64,000 nucleotides of DNA from Primulina eburnea (lineage: Eukaryota; Streptophyta; Magnoliopsida; Lamiales; Gesneriaceae). Positions 37,389 to 49,796 of the stretch are shown here, piece after piece. The stretch lies in the NCBI RefSeq assembly GCF_022965805.1, contig NC_133103.1:25879462-25943461 (forward strand), written 5' to 3'. A program made the translations under genes and the position numbers. Each line of letters begins with the position of its first letter. Positions within the stretch are counted from its first letter, which is position 1. Below the pieces are notes generated by a model. The model ran no database searches. It saw only the letters and a program-made list of their open reading frames with translations, and was not told where the DNA came from.

Positions 37389-37940
37389 GGCTGCCCCAAG
37401 GGCCTATAGCCATGGTTAGAACAACTCCCTATCATGTCTAAGACGTGACCAAGTTGCCCTTTCGGGGCTTGGTCCATGGTGGAATCGGTTTTTAACCAAA
37501 ACAAACAAGAACAGCCCCTCGGTCCCTTTCCCCTTACTGCATGTAATGTTTCGGTTTTGTGGAGTGGTGTGGATCTGGGTTGGCCTCTGGCCCTTAGCCA
37601 CGGTTCATACCATACCCTTGATGTCTAGATTGTGCCATGGTCAATCAAATAACCATTGGAACGATCCATGACATCAAAACGATAGCAATATCCCACGCGT
37701 GCAGCTTGTTGCTCTCGGCCGGTAGTATGGTCGCTTTTCTGGTGTGGTTCAGATTGTGGCTGGCCTAGGGCCCTTAGCCATGGTTCAAACCATTCCTTAG
37801 GATGTTGGGAAGAGGCTCTGGTCGGTGGTGCAAGCCCCAATGGCCAATAGTCTCGCAAACAAAGCAATGTAAGCACAAGTGCGGTTGCTGGAATTTCTGG
37901 ACAGCAACTTGCTGCTTTGGTTCAGAGGCCTGTTTGAGTT
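37389..37940. repeat. Diverged tandem repeat, about 180-bp period, three units, in L2
   Basis: The phrase GGCCCTTAGCCATGGTTC or a close variant recurs at about 37393, 37585 and 37767, each followed by a similar ACCATnCC...GATGT stretch. The units are well diverged. It lies in the long U3-like part of L2. Confidence 0.6.
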
Positions 37941-38518
37941 CTTGGTTGGCTTTTAGCATATGGCCTTGGACTGGACAGTGCCTCATCAAGTTGGGAAGGT
38001 CATGTTTTTGGGCGTTCGTGATTCGGTTAAGTTTAGAGGTTGTACGAGAAATTACGGTGCGATGTGCCAAAATGACTCTCGAAAGAGAGTTTCATGCTTT
38101 GGCCTCCATTCACCAAAATTTCGGTTCTTACCATTTTAGGAGCATTATTTCATCATTTTAAGTGTATTTTAATCATGACTAAATGATGGTTCGGTCTTGG
38201 TTCCGGTGGGCACGGAGTCATGATTAAATACGAAGTCATTGGGCGTAATTGTCTCGTTTTTGTGATTCATTTACAAAGTTTGGTCAAGAAAATCATTTGC
38301 ATATTTTTCCTATTAAATTTAGGTTGTAGTGAGCCTGGGAACGATACAACCCATGTGGTAAAATAATACAGGATAATTAATTATGCCATTTAATTATATC
38401 ACGTGCATAAAAATATAAAATATTCATTTTTGAGATTTATGCGATATTGTTTGTGGCCATTTCACAATCATGAGATTATTGTATCACCCGGTGGTCACTT
38501 ACCGGTTCAGTTCAGTTC

Positions 38519-40268
38519 TGTGACACCTCTAACCCGATTATAAAAATAACAGCGCGGAATTTAAAATTTCTTTGAAGGGAGGAAGGATTCAAAAATACAT
38601 TTTAATATATAATCAAAATTATATACATGATCAATGAAATGATACAAAAAAATACAAAATATCATTTTTGTGATCATGTCGAAATGCTAGCAAAATAACT
38701 TCTTCCTTCCATCTTTGGTATGCATATGACCCCGGCTCCAATCAACGTCACGACTGGTCACTCTTATCTGCATCACATGAAAATAACTGAAATGAGTATA
38801 AAACTCAGCAAGTGGAACTCTTACATAGCAATGGATACATAGCATACTCTGAAAATAATGACTTTGAAAACATTAAATACCATCAACTCTTGAAACATGA
38901 ATAACATAGCATAATATAACAATAAGATGATATTTCTCTTTTCTCTGTTGGATTGATATCTATATAGTATCTCTGTCTCTGTACCTATATCCCATCGATA
39001 TAAATCGATAACTCTGAGGGATATAAGCCTATGGCAGTTGATCAACTAATTGTATGCAATCTCTGACTATGTATCTATCAATCCAATAAATCATTTTGAA
39101 CTCTCTCTTTGGCATTTCATCAAACACTTTGAAGACTCTTATCTCTTGTATCCCCTTTTTCACAATTGAGACATAAAATGCCTCCATAATATACAACAAA
39201 GTGTATCAATACATAACATGAATCAAATGAAGGGAATAGCACATTAAAACGATTGAAACACCATACATATATTATCATATGAGCACAAGGAATGAGATTC
39301 CACTTACAACCAATAGAACCCTTGAATATACTCTCTTGATACACAACCTACAACAATAAACCATGTATTGTACCATCAACATCTCAATAATTATAAACCC
39401 ATATCAATTAATCCATAAAACCAATACCATCAACAAACCCAATACTTCCCCTAACACCAAAACCAAGAATAATCAAAGCCACAAGCTTACCTTAACTTCT
39501 AGAACCAACAAGAACCTTGTTCTCACCACAAATAACCAACAACAAGCTTGAATCAGAGATAGGAAATGAAAAGAATGGAACCCTAGCTCTCCCTTGAAGA
39601 GAAGAATCGAGAAGAGTGAAGAAATAATGAGAGAAATGAGCCAACTCTTCCATTTAAATCACTTAATCTCGGAAACACGCTTCTACTGTTCATCGACCGC
39701 AGGTGCGCTGCCTCTCCGACTGCGGGTGCGCTATGCTCTCGGCAACTCATCCAAAAATCCCAAAATGACGACCGCGGGTGCGCTCCTAAATGGACCGCAG
39801 GTTCGCTGTGGCTACTGGACAACATCCAAAAATCTGAAAACGTCGACCGCAGGTGCGGTGCCTTCTCTACTGCGGGTGCGGTCTGGTCTCGGCCAAAACA
39901 CCACGGGTGCGGTGGCTTACTTACCGCGGGTGCACTGACACCTGGAGCCAACAACAAATTCTATGAAACAAAAATCGAATCGCAATACAAATTCTCTTCA
40001 TAATTCGGCAACACACTCAACAAGGAAGTTGCACATCTATAACATATCTAACCACTCCAATTGGCTTCATACCAATCGACTCAACATACAAATTACCATG
40101 AATTAAATCGCAACGACGCTACGATATAACCACACATCAACTAATAACAACAATACCTTAAACCATACATCACAACTCTTAACCTCTAAATCATACTTAA
40201 ACTCCACCAAATAGTCAATAATCATACAAAATCTTAAACCATACCGTTCACCAGGCTTGGCTATTACA
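38519..40268 (-). mobile_element. Solo LTR L3, nested in L2
   Basis: 1750 bp with plus-strand ends TGTGACACCTCTAACCCG and CTTGGCTATTACA, and perfect AGTTC duplications at 38514-38518 and 40269-40273. The minus orientation is inferred from a TTTAAAT box at about 39653-39659 with the repeat cluster upstream on the minus strand and a CATTTCTCTC initiator-like stretch downstream. No internal region. Confidence 0.85.
39652..39936 (-). promoter_or_regulatory. L3 promoter region: TATA-like box plus type-C GC-rich repeats
   Basis: About eight copies of a motif near GACCGCGGGTGCGCT occur between 39694 and 39936, at about 39695, 39717, 39771, 39800, 39845, 39869, 39902 and 39923. Unlike types A and B the unit is not a palindrome. 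Copies alternate between CGCAGG and CGCGGG. Spacers are of the kind CTCTCGGC and AAAATCCAAAA. Confidence 0.55.
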
Positions 40269-40911
40269 AGTTCCACCCAGTATACTGTGGCATTAGTCTG
40301 ATCAGACAAACATTACTTCACTCGGTGGTCACTTACCGGTCAGTTCAGTTCAGTTCAGTGCAGGGGCCACTAGCGTAGACCATAATCTCACCAGAAAATT
40401 ATTACAAGCTATTTCATTACATGGCTCCAAGGAGCAAACATTTTCACTATGATTTTCAGTTCTGTTATGCACGTATTATAATTAATCATGACAAGTTATT
40501 TTCACGTTATGCCTCATGACATGATATTTTTACTCCCATGGAATTTTATTATATTATTTACTCGTTATTTACGATATATGCATGCTGAGTCTTTAGACTC
40601 ACTAGAATTGATTGTTGTAGGTACTGATGAGGTCAGGACCGAGGGCGGGGACCAGTGAGCTAGCTTGGGTCGGCAGTAGTGGAACCCGAGGACCTCATTT
40701 ACAGCATTTACCATTTTTATGCTCAAACATTTTTATCAGTTGTTGGATTACTTTAACTTGTGATTTTGCGATCAATAATTTCTTCCGCTGCTATTTTGAA
40801 CATTAAACTTGATTTATCATCATATTTTATGAATGAGGCATTTTAATTATTTTAAAAAGAAAATTTTAAATTTCCCGCAAATTTTCAAACGCGAATTTTC
40901 GGGTCATTATA

Positions 40912-43108
40912 GATATCGTCCCAATATAGAGGGGATCTGCACTTCTTGCCGTGCAACGTTTCAAACGGTGCCATCTCTATACTCGTCTGATAGTTGTTGT
41001 TGTACGAAAACTCACAAAGTGGCAATGAATCTTGCCAACTAGTACCAAAATCTAGCACTACAGCTATAAGCATATCTTCCAATGTCCGGATAGTCCACTC
41101 TGACTGTCCGTCTGTCTGTGGATGATATGTGGTACTAAGATGTAACTTCGTACCTAGAGCCTGCTATAAACTGTTCCAAAAGTGCGAAGTAAACCGAGGA
41201 TCACAGTCTGACACAATCGACTTCGACACTCCATGTAATCTGACCACTTCTCTGACATAAATCTCTGTCATCTGGTCATGTATATACGTCATCTTGTACG
41301 GAATAAAACATGCTGATTTGGTCAATCTGTCAATCACGACCCAAATCGCATCACAACCTCTAGAGGAACGTGGTAGCTTAGTCACAAAATCCATAGAAAT
41401 GTGATCCCATTTCCATTCAAGCATAGACAAGCTCTGTAACAAATCTCCTGGTTTCTTTCTCTCCGCTTTTACCTGTTGGAAATTCAAACATCTAGAAACA
41501 AACTCTGCAATATCAGCTTTCATTTGTTTCCACCAAAAATGTCTTTCCAAATCGTTATACATTTTTGTGCCACCAGAATGAATATTGGATCGACTGTTGT
41601 GCGCTTTTGACATTATCTGTCGTTTCAAATCTGAAACATCTGGCACAACAAGACGATTATTCGCATATAATACACTGTCACATACCTGATTCTCGGATCG
41701 ATGCCCTGTTTTGACCATCGATATCGAGTTCTGCACATTCTGATCAACTTTCTGAGCCGCTTTAATTCTCACAATCAGCTCTGTTTTGACTTGAACAACA
41801 TATAATCTCAACGATTTACAATCTGTTTCAAATACTAATCCAGACAGACAGCAATCTTCAATCAAATTTGAAACATCAATCGTCGATAAGGACAAAGAAC
41901 ATACCTTTCGACTCAGTGCATCAGCTGCTGCATTCGATTTTCCTGGATAGTACTTGATTTCACAATCAAAATCTTTAAGCAAATCAAGCCATCTTTGTTG
42001 CCTCATAGTCAGCTATGACTGTGAAAACAGATATTTCAAGCTTTTATAATCAGAATAAATCTCAAACTTCTCACCGTAAAGATAATGTCGCCATATCTTC
42101 AATGCAAAGACGAAGACTGCCATTTCAAGATCATGAATTGGATAGTGAGTCTCATGTGGCTTCAACTGTCTCGAAGCATAAGCGATAAAATGTCCTCGCT
42201 GCATCAAAACACAACCCAATCCTCTGTTAGAAACATCACAATAAACCACAAAATCACCAGTACCTGACGGGATAGTCAACACCGGAGCTCTGGTCAACCT
42301 CTTCTTCAATTCAAGAAAACTGGACTCACACTCTTCCGATCAAACAAATGGCGCATTCTTCTGAGTCAGATGCACAATCGACTTAGCAATACTTGAGAAA
42401 TCTTTAATGAATCGACAGTAATAGCCTGCTAAACCCATAAAGCTGCGTATCTCTGGCACAGATGTCGGTCTCGGCCAACTGATCACGGCTTCAACTTTTC
42501 TAGGATCGACAGAAATCATCTCCAGATATGATGTGACCCAGAAATACAACCTGTCTCAACCAAAATTCACATTTCGAAATCTTGGCATACAGTTTCTCAG
42601 CCCTCAAATTTCTCAATACAATTCTCAGATGTTCAGCATGATCATTAAAATTCTTTGAATAAATTAGAATATCATCGATAAAAATAATCACAAAATCATC
42701 AGAGTACTTCTTAAATACACGGTTCATCAGACCCATAAATACAGCTGGAGCATTTGTCAAACCAAACGGCATGACTATATACTCATAATGGCCATACCTG
42801 GTTCTGAATGTTGTCTTCGATATATCAGAGTCTCTGACTCTCAGCTGATGATATCCAGATCTCAAATTGATCTTGGAATAAACAAAAGAACCCTGCAACT
42901 AATCAAATAAATCATCTATACGAGGCAAAAGGTATTTATTCTTTACCGTAGTCTTGTTCAGTTGCCGGTAGTCAATGCAGAGTCTCATTGAACTGTCCTT
43001 CTTTTTGACAAACAACACTGGAGCACCCCAAGGAGAAACACTCGGTCTGATGTACCCCTTGGCTACTAAATCTTCTAACTGCTCTTTCAACTCTTTCAAT
43101 TCAATCGG
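40912..43108 (-). pseudogene. pol: G5 pol: RT, RNase H and integrase core, with stops
   Basis: From 43108 leftwards: RT ([77 protein letters not shown]), RNase H ([28 protein letters not shown]), the zinc-binding region (HSGGTKMYNDLERHFWW) and the integrase core (VVIDRLTKSACF, VSDCDPRFTS, HPQTDGQSEWTIRTLEDM). A stop near 42897, a frameshift near 42520, and stops at about 42340, 42013 and 41164 break it. In RNase H the catalytic TDAS block reads CDVS. It stops at 40912 where L2 inserted. Confidence 0.92.
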
Positions 43109-44726
43109 TGTGGGGACCCAAACGCTAATTCATTTCTTAATCGGTTTTGTGAATAATTTGATCAATTAAGATAAACAGGGTCTAAATTGTTTTTTTAAAA
43201 TAGAAATGCGGAAACAAAATGTAATCAATCTGATATACATATCAAAAGTAAACGTACAAGTCTTGTACTGGATACAATAACATCAAACTAGGTTCAACTA
43301 CTATATAACAAGTGTTGAATCCTATTTTACTTCTGATCCGGATCTCCACGCTAACTTTTCCTTTCTCATCCTCTTCTTAACCCTGATCATGTCCCACCTG
43401 TTGTCATGCACACATACAAACACGAAAACAACCGGATAACTGCGATGAGCATATAATCCCTGTATAAACAATGAATAAATCCAATCATATAAAAATATAT
43501 ATAAAAGTATAAACAGTCACCAATAACATGTATGAAGTCCGAAAACATGAATCGATATAAAATTGTAAATAAACTCGTGACTCATCATCTCAGACTCGAC
43601 TCATCTCTAATCTAGGGATCCCGATTCCTGGACATTAGCATATATATTGAATCTCAGCGATAGGAGTCGATATACTTCTAAGCAACATCGATATAAATCA
43701 AACATCCAGTGTCTTGGCATATCCGCCACAGACTTTGCATAATTGCCAAAGACTAGGCATCTCTGCCCATGACTCAATACATGCCTTTCTATAAATCAAT
43801 AGACTAAGCATATCAATCTCATTAAATTGCAAAAATCAATGCAATAAATTAAAGTATGTGGTTTTTGGGAAACTCAAGTCCAACCTGACTCAAGTCGATC
43901 TCTCGGTTAACATTGATTTATACCTTTTATTTGGTCGGTTTGACGAAGTCGAAGTCTCGAATTCGAATCTGCCAATATCAATCTGAAATGACATTTCCAA
44001 TAGGCACAATATCAATATACAATCTCAATCAATCCTGGATATAATCAGAATTCAATCTAATTCTGTTTCAACGGCATAACGACACAATATCAATATACCT
44101 AGCAATACAATATCAATCAGATATCAATCCCAACATCTCATAATCGATAATAACACAATTATGATATCAAATCTCAATCAAATCCATTCGAAAATCATAA
44201 CAATTTCATACGATATCTATTCTTCAATCCGGTTTCGATTATCATATACGATTACTTCAATATCATATTTTCAAATCATATCAAAACATACGAGAATTTA
44301 CGTCTGAAGCTATCCTCGATTTTCTTGACACTGATTATGAAGGAATGAATTTGTAACCTTTAATATTCATGCCAAGGACCAAGTGTCTTCATCATGGTGC
44401 AGCACGTCTCGCGCATATGCGCGACCCTCCTCGGCGCGTAATCTCACGGCAACTCACGCATATGCGCGCCCTCATTCGGCACATATGCGCGAGGTTCTCT
44501 GCCAATCTCGCGCATATGCGCGGGACCAGTTGCGCATATGCGCGAGGTTCTCTGCCTACCTCGCGCATATGCGCCCGGCTGGGTCGCGCATATGCGCGAG
44601 GGCTCATCCTCGCACATATTTCCAATCTTCTTTCCGGCTTTTCCGGTCCAATCCAATTTGTCTATAATCACATCAATTATCAACAAATCATTTCAGATTA
44701 CAATAATAAAAATCTCGGGTATAACA
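43109..44726 (-). mobile_element. Solo LTR G6 in G5 RT
   Basis: 1618 bp, from TGTGGGGACCCAAACGC to CTCGGGTATAACA, with perfect ATCGG duplications (43104-43108 and 44727-44731). The RT frame continues across it. It is the same family as G1-G5 but shorter, with a four-unit version of the about 20-bp repeat near 43711-43771. Confidence 0.9.
44355..44618 (-). promoter_or_regulatory. G6 U3: type-A palindrome cluster
   Basis: About eight CGCGCATATGCGCG palindromes lie between 44408 and 44618, with perfect TCGCGCATATGCGCGA at about 44408-44423, 44507-44522 and 44584-44599. A weak AT-rich TATA-like stretch (TTTAATATT) is at about 44359-44369. Spacers carry GTTCTCTGCC. Confidence 0.55.
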
Positions 44727-45430
44727 ATCGGTGCCATTCTGTAGGGAGTTTTTGAAATAGGAACTGTACCTGGTACCAATTCAATGCTGAAGTCTATCTC
44801 TCTGACTGGAGGCAAACCCGGAATCTCATTTGGGAAGACGTCAGCAAACTCACATACCACTGGCAAATATGCCAATGTAGGGCTCGATTTCAGTACATCT
44901 ACTGCATACACAAGGAATCCCCTGCTTCTTTCTGTAACAATCGAGTCATAGATAACGCAGATATCAAAGAAATTTTGGATCTAGAACCCTTATCATAAAA
45001 TTTCCATTCATCAGCCATATCAAGTCTGAATCTTACGATCTTCTGAAAGCAATCTATGGTAGCTCTGTACTTGGTCAGCATATCAATACCGATAATACAG
45101 TAAAAATCAGACAACCCAAGTACAATACAATCTAACTCAATCTCATGGCCGTCATACTGTAGCACACAATGTTTAACCGAACTCATAGATATCAAACCTT
45201 TCCCCAGAGGAGAAGAGACAGATACTACAGCAGATAATGACTCAACAGGAAAATCATGTATCAATGCAAATCGTTCAGAAATAAATGTATGGGATGCACC
45301 CGTATCAATCAATACATAGGCAGGATAACCACAAAGAGGACAGTTACCTGCAACAACGTCATCTGGTGCTTCCTGTGCCTGTTCTTCAGTCAAAGCAAAT
45401 ACTCTGGCCTGCTGTCTAGGAGGCTGGCTA
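44727..45430 (-). pseudogene. pol: G5 protease and RT start, with breaks
   Basis: From 45430 leftwards: the gag-protease bridge RVFALTEEQAQEAPDDVVAGN, then the protease active site YVLIDTGASHTFIS with an intact D-T-G, the GIDMLTKY flap region, and after frame changes near 44900 the linker to RT ([39 protein letters not shown]), where G6 sits. The bridge from gag to protease runs without the extra 161 bases found in X. Confidence 0.9.
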
Positions 45431-46433
45431 ACAGTCTGGCTTCCTCCTGGCCTCGACTGTGACTGAGTAGGTTCTGGCTAGAAATAGTGAACAACAGATT
45501 ATCGTCTATCAGGCTGTGCCACTGATCCAGATGATTCAGCTCCCTGGGATCTTTGGGAACTTCTCTGTGGACAGACTCTAGCAAAATGTCCCTGCTGTCT
45601 GCAGATGCGACAACTACCAAACACTCCTTGGCATTGCTCTGTGGGATGTCTCCCTCCGCAAGTTCTTCAATAAGCCCCTATATAACTGTGTCTGGAACCA
45701 CTGGAGCTAGAAGAACTGCTTCCAGAATTCTTAAACTGTTTCCCTCTGGTTTTCAACTGATATCTCTTTCCACTGCTACTACTGTCACTCTCAAATCTGG
45801 GAGGGGGTTGATGGAACTGAGTAGTAGATGGCTGCTGTGGGCTCGGTGCTGGTACAACATTCAAAGCTCCTTTCTGTCTGATCAGACCCGCTTCTGCTCC
45901 TTTGTGTTCACCAATGTAAAGATCTCAGGATTCAGCCCATTAATGAACTGATCAGCAATAGCTTCGTCATTCTCAGCCACGTGTGGTGCAAAACGCAACA
46001 AGGTAGAGAACTTGGCCACTTATTCTTCTATATTCAACTGACCCTGTCTCAAATTTGCAAACTCTGCACCCTTGTCCTTTCTGTACGACACTGGGAAAAA
46101 TCTTTGATAAAATTCAGCCTTAAAGATGTCCCAGGTAATAACTGTACCTCGATGCTCCAAAGTCCTCTTTGTCATGAGCCACCATTTCTTTGCAACATAA
46201 TGCAACTGGTGCCCAATTAGTCTGACTCGGCGCTCATCACAGTAATCCAATGAATCAAACAACATTTCTATGTCATCTAACCAACTCTTACAATGAAGAG
46301 AAGTCGATGTTCCTCTTAGTGTTGGTGGTTTTAAAAACTGAAACCTCTTCAGTAGCGTTTCCATTGGTGTTGCTGTAACATCCATCGGATTGGCTTAGGT
46401 ACTGCCCTGTTTTGGGACTCTTCGAGGAGGCAT
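45431..46433 (-). pseudogene. gag: gag of G5, with stops and frameshifts
   Basis: The start codon is at 46433-46431 (MPPRRVPKQGS), with a stop about 13 codons in. Then MDVTATPMETLLKRFQFL, WLDDIEMLFDSLDY, KWWLMTKRTLEHRG and FKAEFYQRFFPVSYR to another stop at 46020. The C-terminal part shows a serine-rich linker (about 45670-45760) and the knuckle residues CGGRHPTEQC and CRICRQQGHFARVC near 45560-45660 in shifted frames. Gag would build the particle; this copy cannot be translated whole. Confidence 0.88.
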
Positions 46434-46697
46434 ATCTGATTATAAAAAGGGATACCAATCACATTTGACAAATCTGTCTCAGTCCCCTTCTGATCATCTT
46501 ACCTCTAATCAAGAATCGGTTCTGATTCATTCTCAATAATACACGTTACCAATCAAATCAGATAATCAGATAAACATGTATTTCAAAGCAGTAAAACATA
46601 ATGGATTGCTATCATGCAAAAGCAAGTAAGAAAACTCAATCTACCCTCTCACTAGCTTCTATCTTAGTCTAAGGAACCTATAGTTCTGGAACCTACT

Positions 46698-46709
46698 GCT
46701 CTGATACCA
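46698..46709 (-). promoter_or_regulatory. Primer-binding site of G5
   Basis: The minus strand reads TGGTATCAGAGC, five bases from the 5' LTR start at 46715. The leader covers about 46434-46697. Confidence 0.92.
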
Positions 46710-46714
46710 CCTGC

Positions 46715-48508
46715 TGTGGGGACTCAGACGCTAATTAATTTCTTAATCAGTTTTGGGAATAATTGGATAAATTCAAATAACTTGGTCTATTTTTTAAAAA
46801 AAAATACAATTGCGGAACATAATAGAATCAATTTTATATACATGTCAAAATAAAAGTACAACATTTCTTTAGTCTTGTACTACAATATGTTATAACAAAC
46901 TCATGTTCTTTCACTACAAATCAAGTAATGAAAGTAACTCTACTTCTGAATCCGGATCTCCACGCTAAAATATAATCTCTCATCCTCGTCTTGACCCTGA
47001 TCTTGTCCCACCTGTTGTCATGCACACATACAAACACAACAACAGCCGGATAACTCCGGTGAGAATAATATTCCCAGTATAAAAAACGTATACATGCAAT
47101 CATATAAAAACATATATAAAAGCATATAACAATCATCAATAACATGTATCAATCTGAATCAGGAAATGATATAAAACTATAACACAAAATCATATATCTG
47201 ACTCAACTCTGATCAAGTCTAGTCTAGGGATCCCGATTCCCGGACGTTGGCATATCATATCGAATCTCAGCAATAGAAGTCGATCTACTTCTAAGAAACA
47301 TCGATATCAACCAATCATCCAATGTCTAGGCACCTCTGCCCAAGACTTGGCACCTCTGCCAATGACTCATTCTCGTAATCTATCTTCTATTCTCTGCTAT
47401 TCTATAAGTCAATAGAATAGACATACACATTCAAATAATGCAACAATATTAAACAATAACAAACAAGTATGTGGTTCAGGAAGAGTCAAGTATAACTCGA
47501 GTCAATCTCCCGGTTAACATTGATTTATACCTTTCTCTTGTCGATCTGATGAAGTTGAAGTCTCGAATTCGAAGCCTGTCAATACACAATCTGGCAATGA
47601 CAATATCGAGGAGTATAATATCAATACACCACTCAAATCAATACTGGATATAATCAGAACTCAATCTAATTATTTTTCAACGGCATAACTACACAATCTC
47701 AATAAACCCAGCAATACAAATTAACAGATATCAATTCCCACAACTTATAATCGATAACAATACAAATCTGATATCAAATCTCAATCAAATCCATTCTGAA
47801 AATTATAACAATTTCATACGGTATCTGTTCTTCAATCCGATTTCGATTATACGATGTCTACTATGTCAAGAACAAAATATATCAATCATATCTGATTCCT
47901 TGAATAGCATATTTTCAAATCATATCAAAATGTAGTAAAACCTACGTCTGTGTGTAGCTCTTGTCGAGAGGATCACAGAAATATGTTCAGATCAAAAATC
48001 GGACGGATGGAATTTGAACAAATCACTTTCTAATCTTCGAAGGAATTTGGTGCTTTTTGGAAGTCCTCGTTGCTTTCCTTGACATCGGATGGATTTGAGT
48101 GACTTGTTATATATATATATATTGCATGTCCAAGGCCAAGTGGCTTATACCAAGTACTGCACGTCTCGCGCATATGCGCAACCCTCTTCGGCGCATATAT
48201 GCGAGACCTACTGGTCTCTGCCGTAATCTTTTCGCCAGCTCATATGCGCGAGACCTACTGTCTCCGCAAAAATCTTCCCGCACAGCTCGCGCATATGCGC
48301 GTACTCACTTCGCGCATATGTGCGAGGTCCTCTGCCCATCTCGCGCATATGCGCACATCGGTGCCGCGCATATGCGCGAGGTGTTCTGTTCTCGCACATC
48401 GAATATCACATGCAAACTCAAATCAAGTCTCGGAGGTGTCCTTCATAATCATATCAATTCAAAATCAATAATCTCAGATTAACAACAACATAAATCTTGG
48501 GCATTACA
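46715..48508 (-). mobile_element. 5' LTR of G5
   Basis: 1794 bp, from TGTGGGGACTCAGACGC to TCTTGGGCATTACA, followed by the AATGT duplication. Unlike its 3' partner it keeps the TATA tract and the type-A cluster. Confidence 0.9.
48107..48400 (-). promoter_or_regulatory. G5 5' LTR promoter: TATA tract plus type-A palindromes
   Basis: TTATATATATATATAT at 48107-48122 gives a minus-strand TATA box. About nine type-A palindromes between 48164 and 48400 lie upstream of it on that strand. Clean copies are near 48287, 48311, 48340 and 48365; others carry one to three changes. Confidence 0.6.
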
Positions 48509-48513
48509 AATGT

Positions 48514-49557
48514 CGTGTCTGCGTTCACCTCCTGAGCATGCATAGCGAACACCCTGCCCTGGGTTGGCTGCTTCCACTGTGTGCACTCCTTCAACTAGTG
48601 ATCACTTGCCTCGCACTTAAAACATTTGCCTGACTCATATAAACACTGCCCTGTATGTTGGCGGTGGAATTTCGGGCACACTAGGTACTCAACGGGTCTC
48701 TGCGGAGCCTTCTGCTGTGGAACATGGCCCTTGGCTTTCTGTGGTCCTTGGAAAGGCTTCTACCTTTGCTGCCCATGGAAGGGCCTCTTAAACTGATGTC
48801 GCTGCTGTTGCTGTGGCGCCTGATAGGGCCTCTTGCCCTGCGTGTCATTTTCAATGTCTCTCTGATCCTGTTCTACCTCAAAAGCTCTAGACACGGAAAC
48901 TGTGTGGGTAGTAGGACCAGCAACTCGAACGTCACGGCGCAAGACGCAACCCATCCATAAAATGCCTTAGCTTCTCCCGGGCATCATTTGCAATTAAGGG
49001 CACAATGTAACACCCCCTCTCAAACTTCCTCACAAACTTTGCTAAACTGCTGTCTCCCTATCGCAGCGCCATGAAATCCCTGGTTAACCTGGATCGTACT
49101 TCCTCAGTGATGTACTTGGAGTAGAACACCTCTTTGAACCCATTACACGTCAGAGTCTGCAAGTTCACCGATACTGACGCACTCTCCCACCACAATCTGG
49201 CGTCCCCTGTCAGAAGGATCGTGGCACCCCTGACTCGGCATGCATCTGCCAGCTCCATGAAATCAAAGATTACTTCGATGGACTTAATCCATCCTTCAGC
49301 TATCATCGGTTCAGTGGTCCCCGAAACTCCTTCGGATTCATCCTCTTAAATCTTTCATACACAGCCTCCAGTCGTGGCCTTGCCCCTGCATCTACTGCAG
49401 CCTGGTTCCCCGCAAACTGTGCGAAGAACTGCGTCATACCTGCAAGCATTTGCTCTTGCATATTTGGGGGTGGAGGAGGATGAGCGTCTCTCCCCTCATC
49501 GCGAGTCTCCCTGTCCTCCTCTCTTGCTTCCCGGTTAATCAAGCATCTAGGAGGCAT
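48514..49557 (-). pseudogene. gag: gag of X, with frameshift and stops
   Basis: It starts at 49557 (MPPRCLINREAREED). A one-base deletion near 49300 (FRGPLNR, expected to continue as TTEPMIAEGW) moves the frame into MIAEGWIKSIEVIFDFMELAD, LWWESASVSVN and FKEVFYSKYI, with a stop at 49058. Further on are FERGCYIVPLIANDAREKLRHF-like sequence, a Q-rich linker (48760-48850) and a knuckle CFKCEASDH(stop)LKEC near 48600. It ends with QGRVFAMHAQEV at the G5 insertion point. The last 13 bases of this gag exon lie on the other side of G5, at 34121-34133. Confidence 0.88.
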
Positions 49558-49776
49558 ACTGTTTTAATAATTTACCCAACACGTAAACCGACATGCAGGA
49601 ACATAATAATAATATCATAAGATGCAAGTAATTTGAATTTAAACATGAAAATGCTGGAACCATGACTCGATACTTACTAAATAACATAGTTTAAAATATG
49701 AAAACTTACAGACTTGAGGTGTGAATTCGCGAGCTTCTCGCAACTGGTAGTAGGCGTAACCCTTTACAAGAACACC

Positions 49777-49788
49777 GCTCTGATACCA
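49777..49788 (-). promoter_or_regulatory. Primer-binding site of X
   Basis: The minus strand reads TGGTATCAGAGC in the phrase TTGGTATCAGAGCGG. The expected minus-oriented 5' LTR should follow at once on the right. Instead, after AGTATAAC, the plus-oriented Y LTR begins at 49797. Confidence 0.9.
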
Positions 49789-49796
49789 AGTATAAC

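Larger units (their letters stand above)
36160..40911 (+). mobile_element. Solo LTR L2 in G5 integrase, itself holding L3
   Basis: It starts TGTAGAACCCGTAAATTAG and ends TTTTCGGGTCATTATA. Without L3 it is about 3.0 kb. Flanks are GATAC (36155-36159) and GATAT (40912-40916), a target duplication with one mismatch. The plus orientation follows from its end region (CTTTAGACTCACTAGAATTG, GAGGTCAGGACCGAGG), which resembles the ends of L1 and Y. No gag, pol or PBS is present. Several chance frames lie in it, none with a domain. Confidence 0.75.
34134..48508 (-). mobile_element. Gypsy element G5, inserted in X gag, itself broken by L2 and G6
   Basis: Perfect AATGT duplications lie at 34129-34133 and 48509-48513. 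Parts in order on the plus strand: 3' LTR (34134-35500), chromodomain and integrase end (35599-36159), L2, integrase to RT (40912-43108), G6, RT start and protease (44727-45430), gag (45431-46433), PBS (46698-46709) and 5' LTR (46715-48508). It is the most complete coding copy of the G family here and the reference for the worn G3 and G4. Confidence 0.93.
13857..49796 (-). mobile_element. Gypsy element X, broken by G3, G4 and G5
   Basis: Once the three nested elements and their target duplications are removed, the parts join into one minus-strand element: 3' LTR (13857-16006 and 24117-24546), polypurine tract, chromodomain and integrase (24583-25770), RNase H, RT and protease (31787-33959), a 161-bp intron-like interval (33960-34120), gag (34121-34133 and 48514-49557), leader, and PBS (49777-49788). 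The expected 5' LTR in the same orientation is absent; an LTR in the opposite orientation (Y) sits there instead. Domain order is that of chromoviruses. Stops and a gag frameshift show it is dead. Confidence 0.9.

Noticed and set aside
37802..38161. A 119-codon plus-strand frame in L2 with a possible membrane stretch
   Set aside because: It lies in the tandem-repeat part of an LTR, overlaps an equally long opposite frame, and has no recognised domain.
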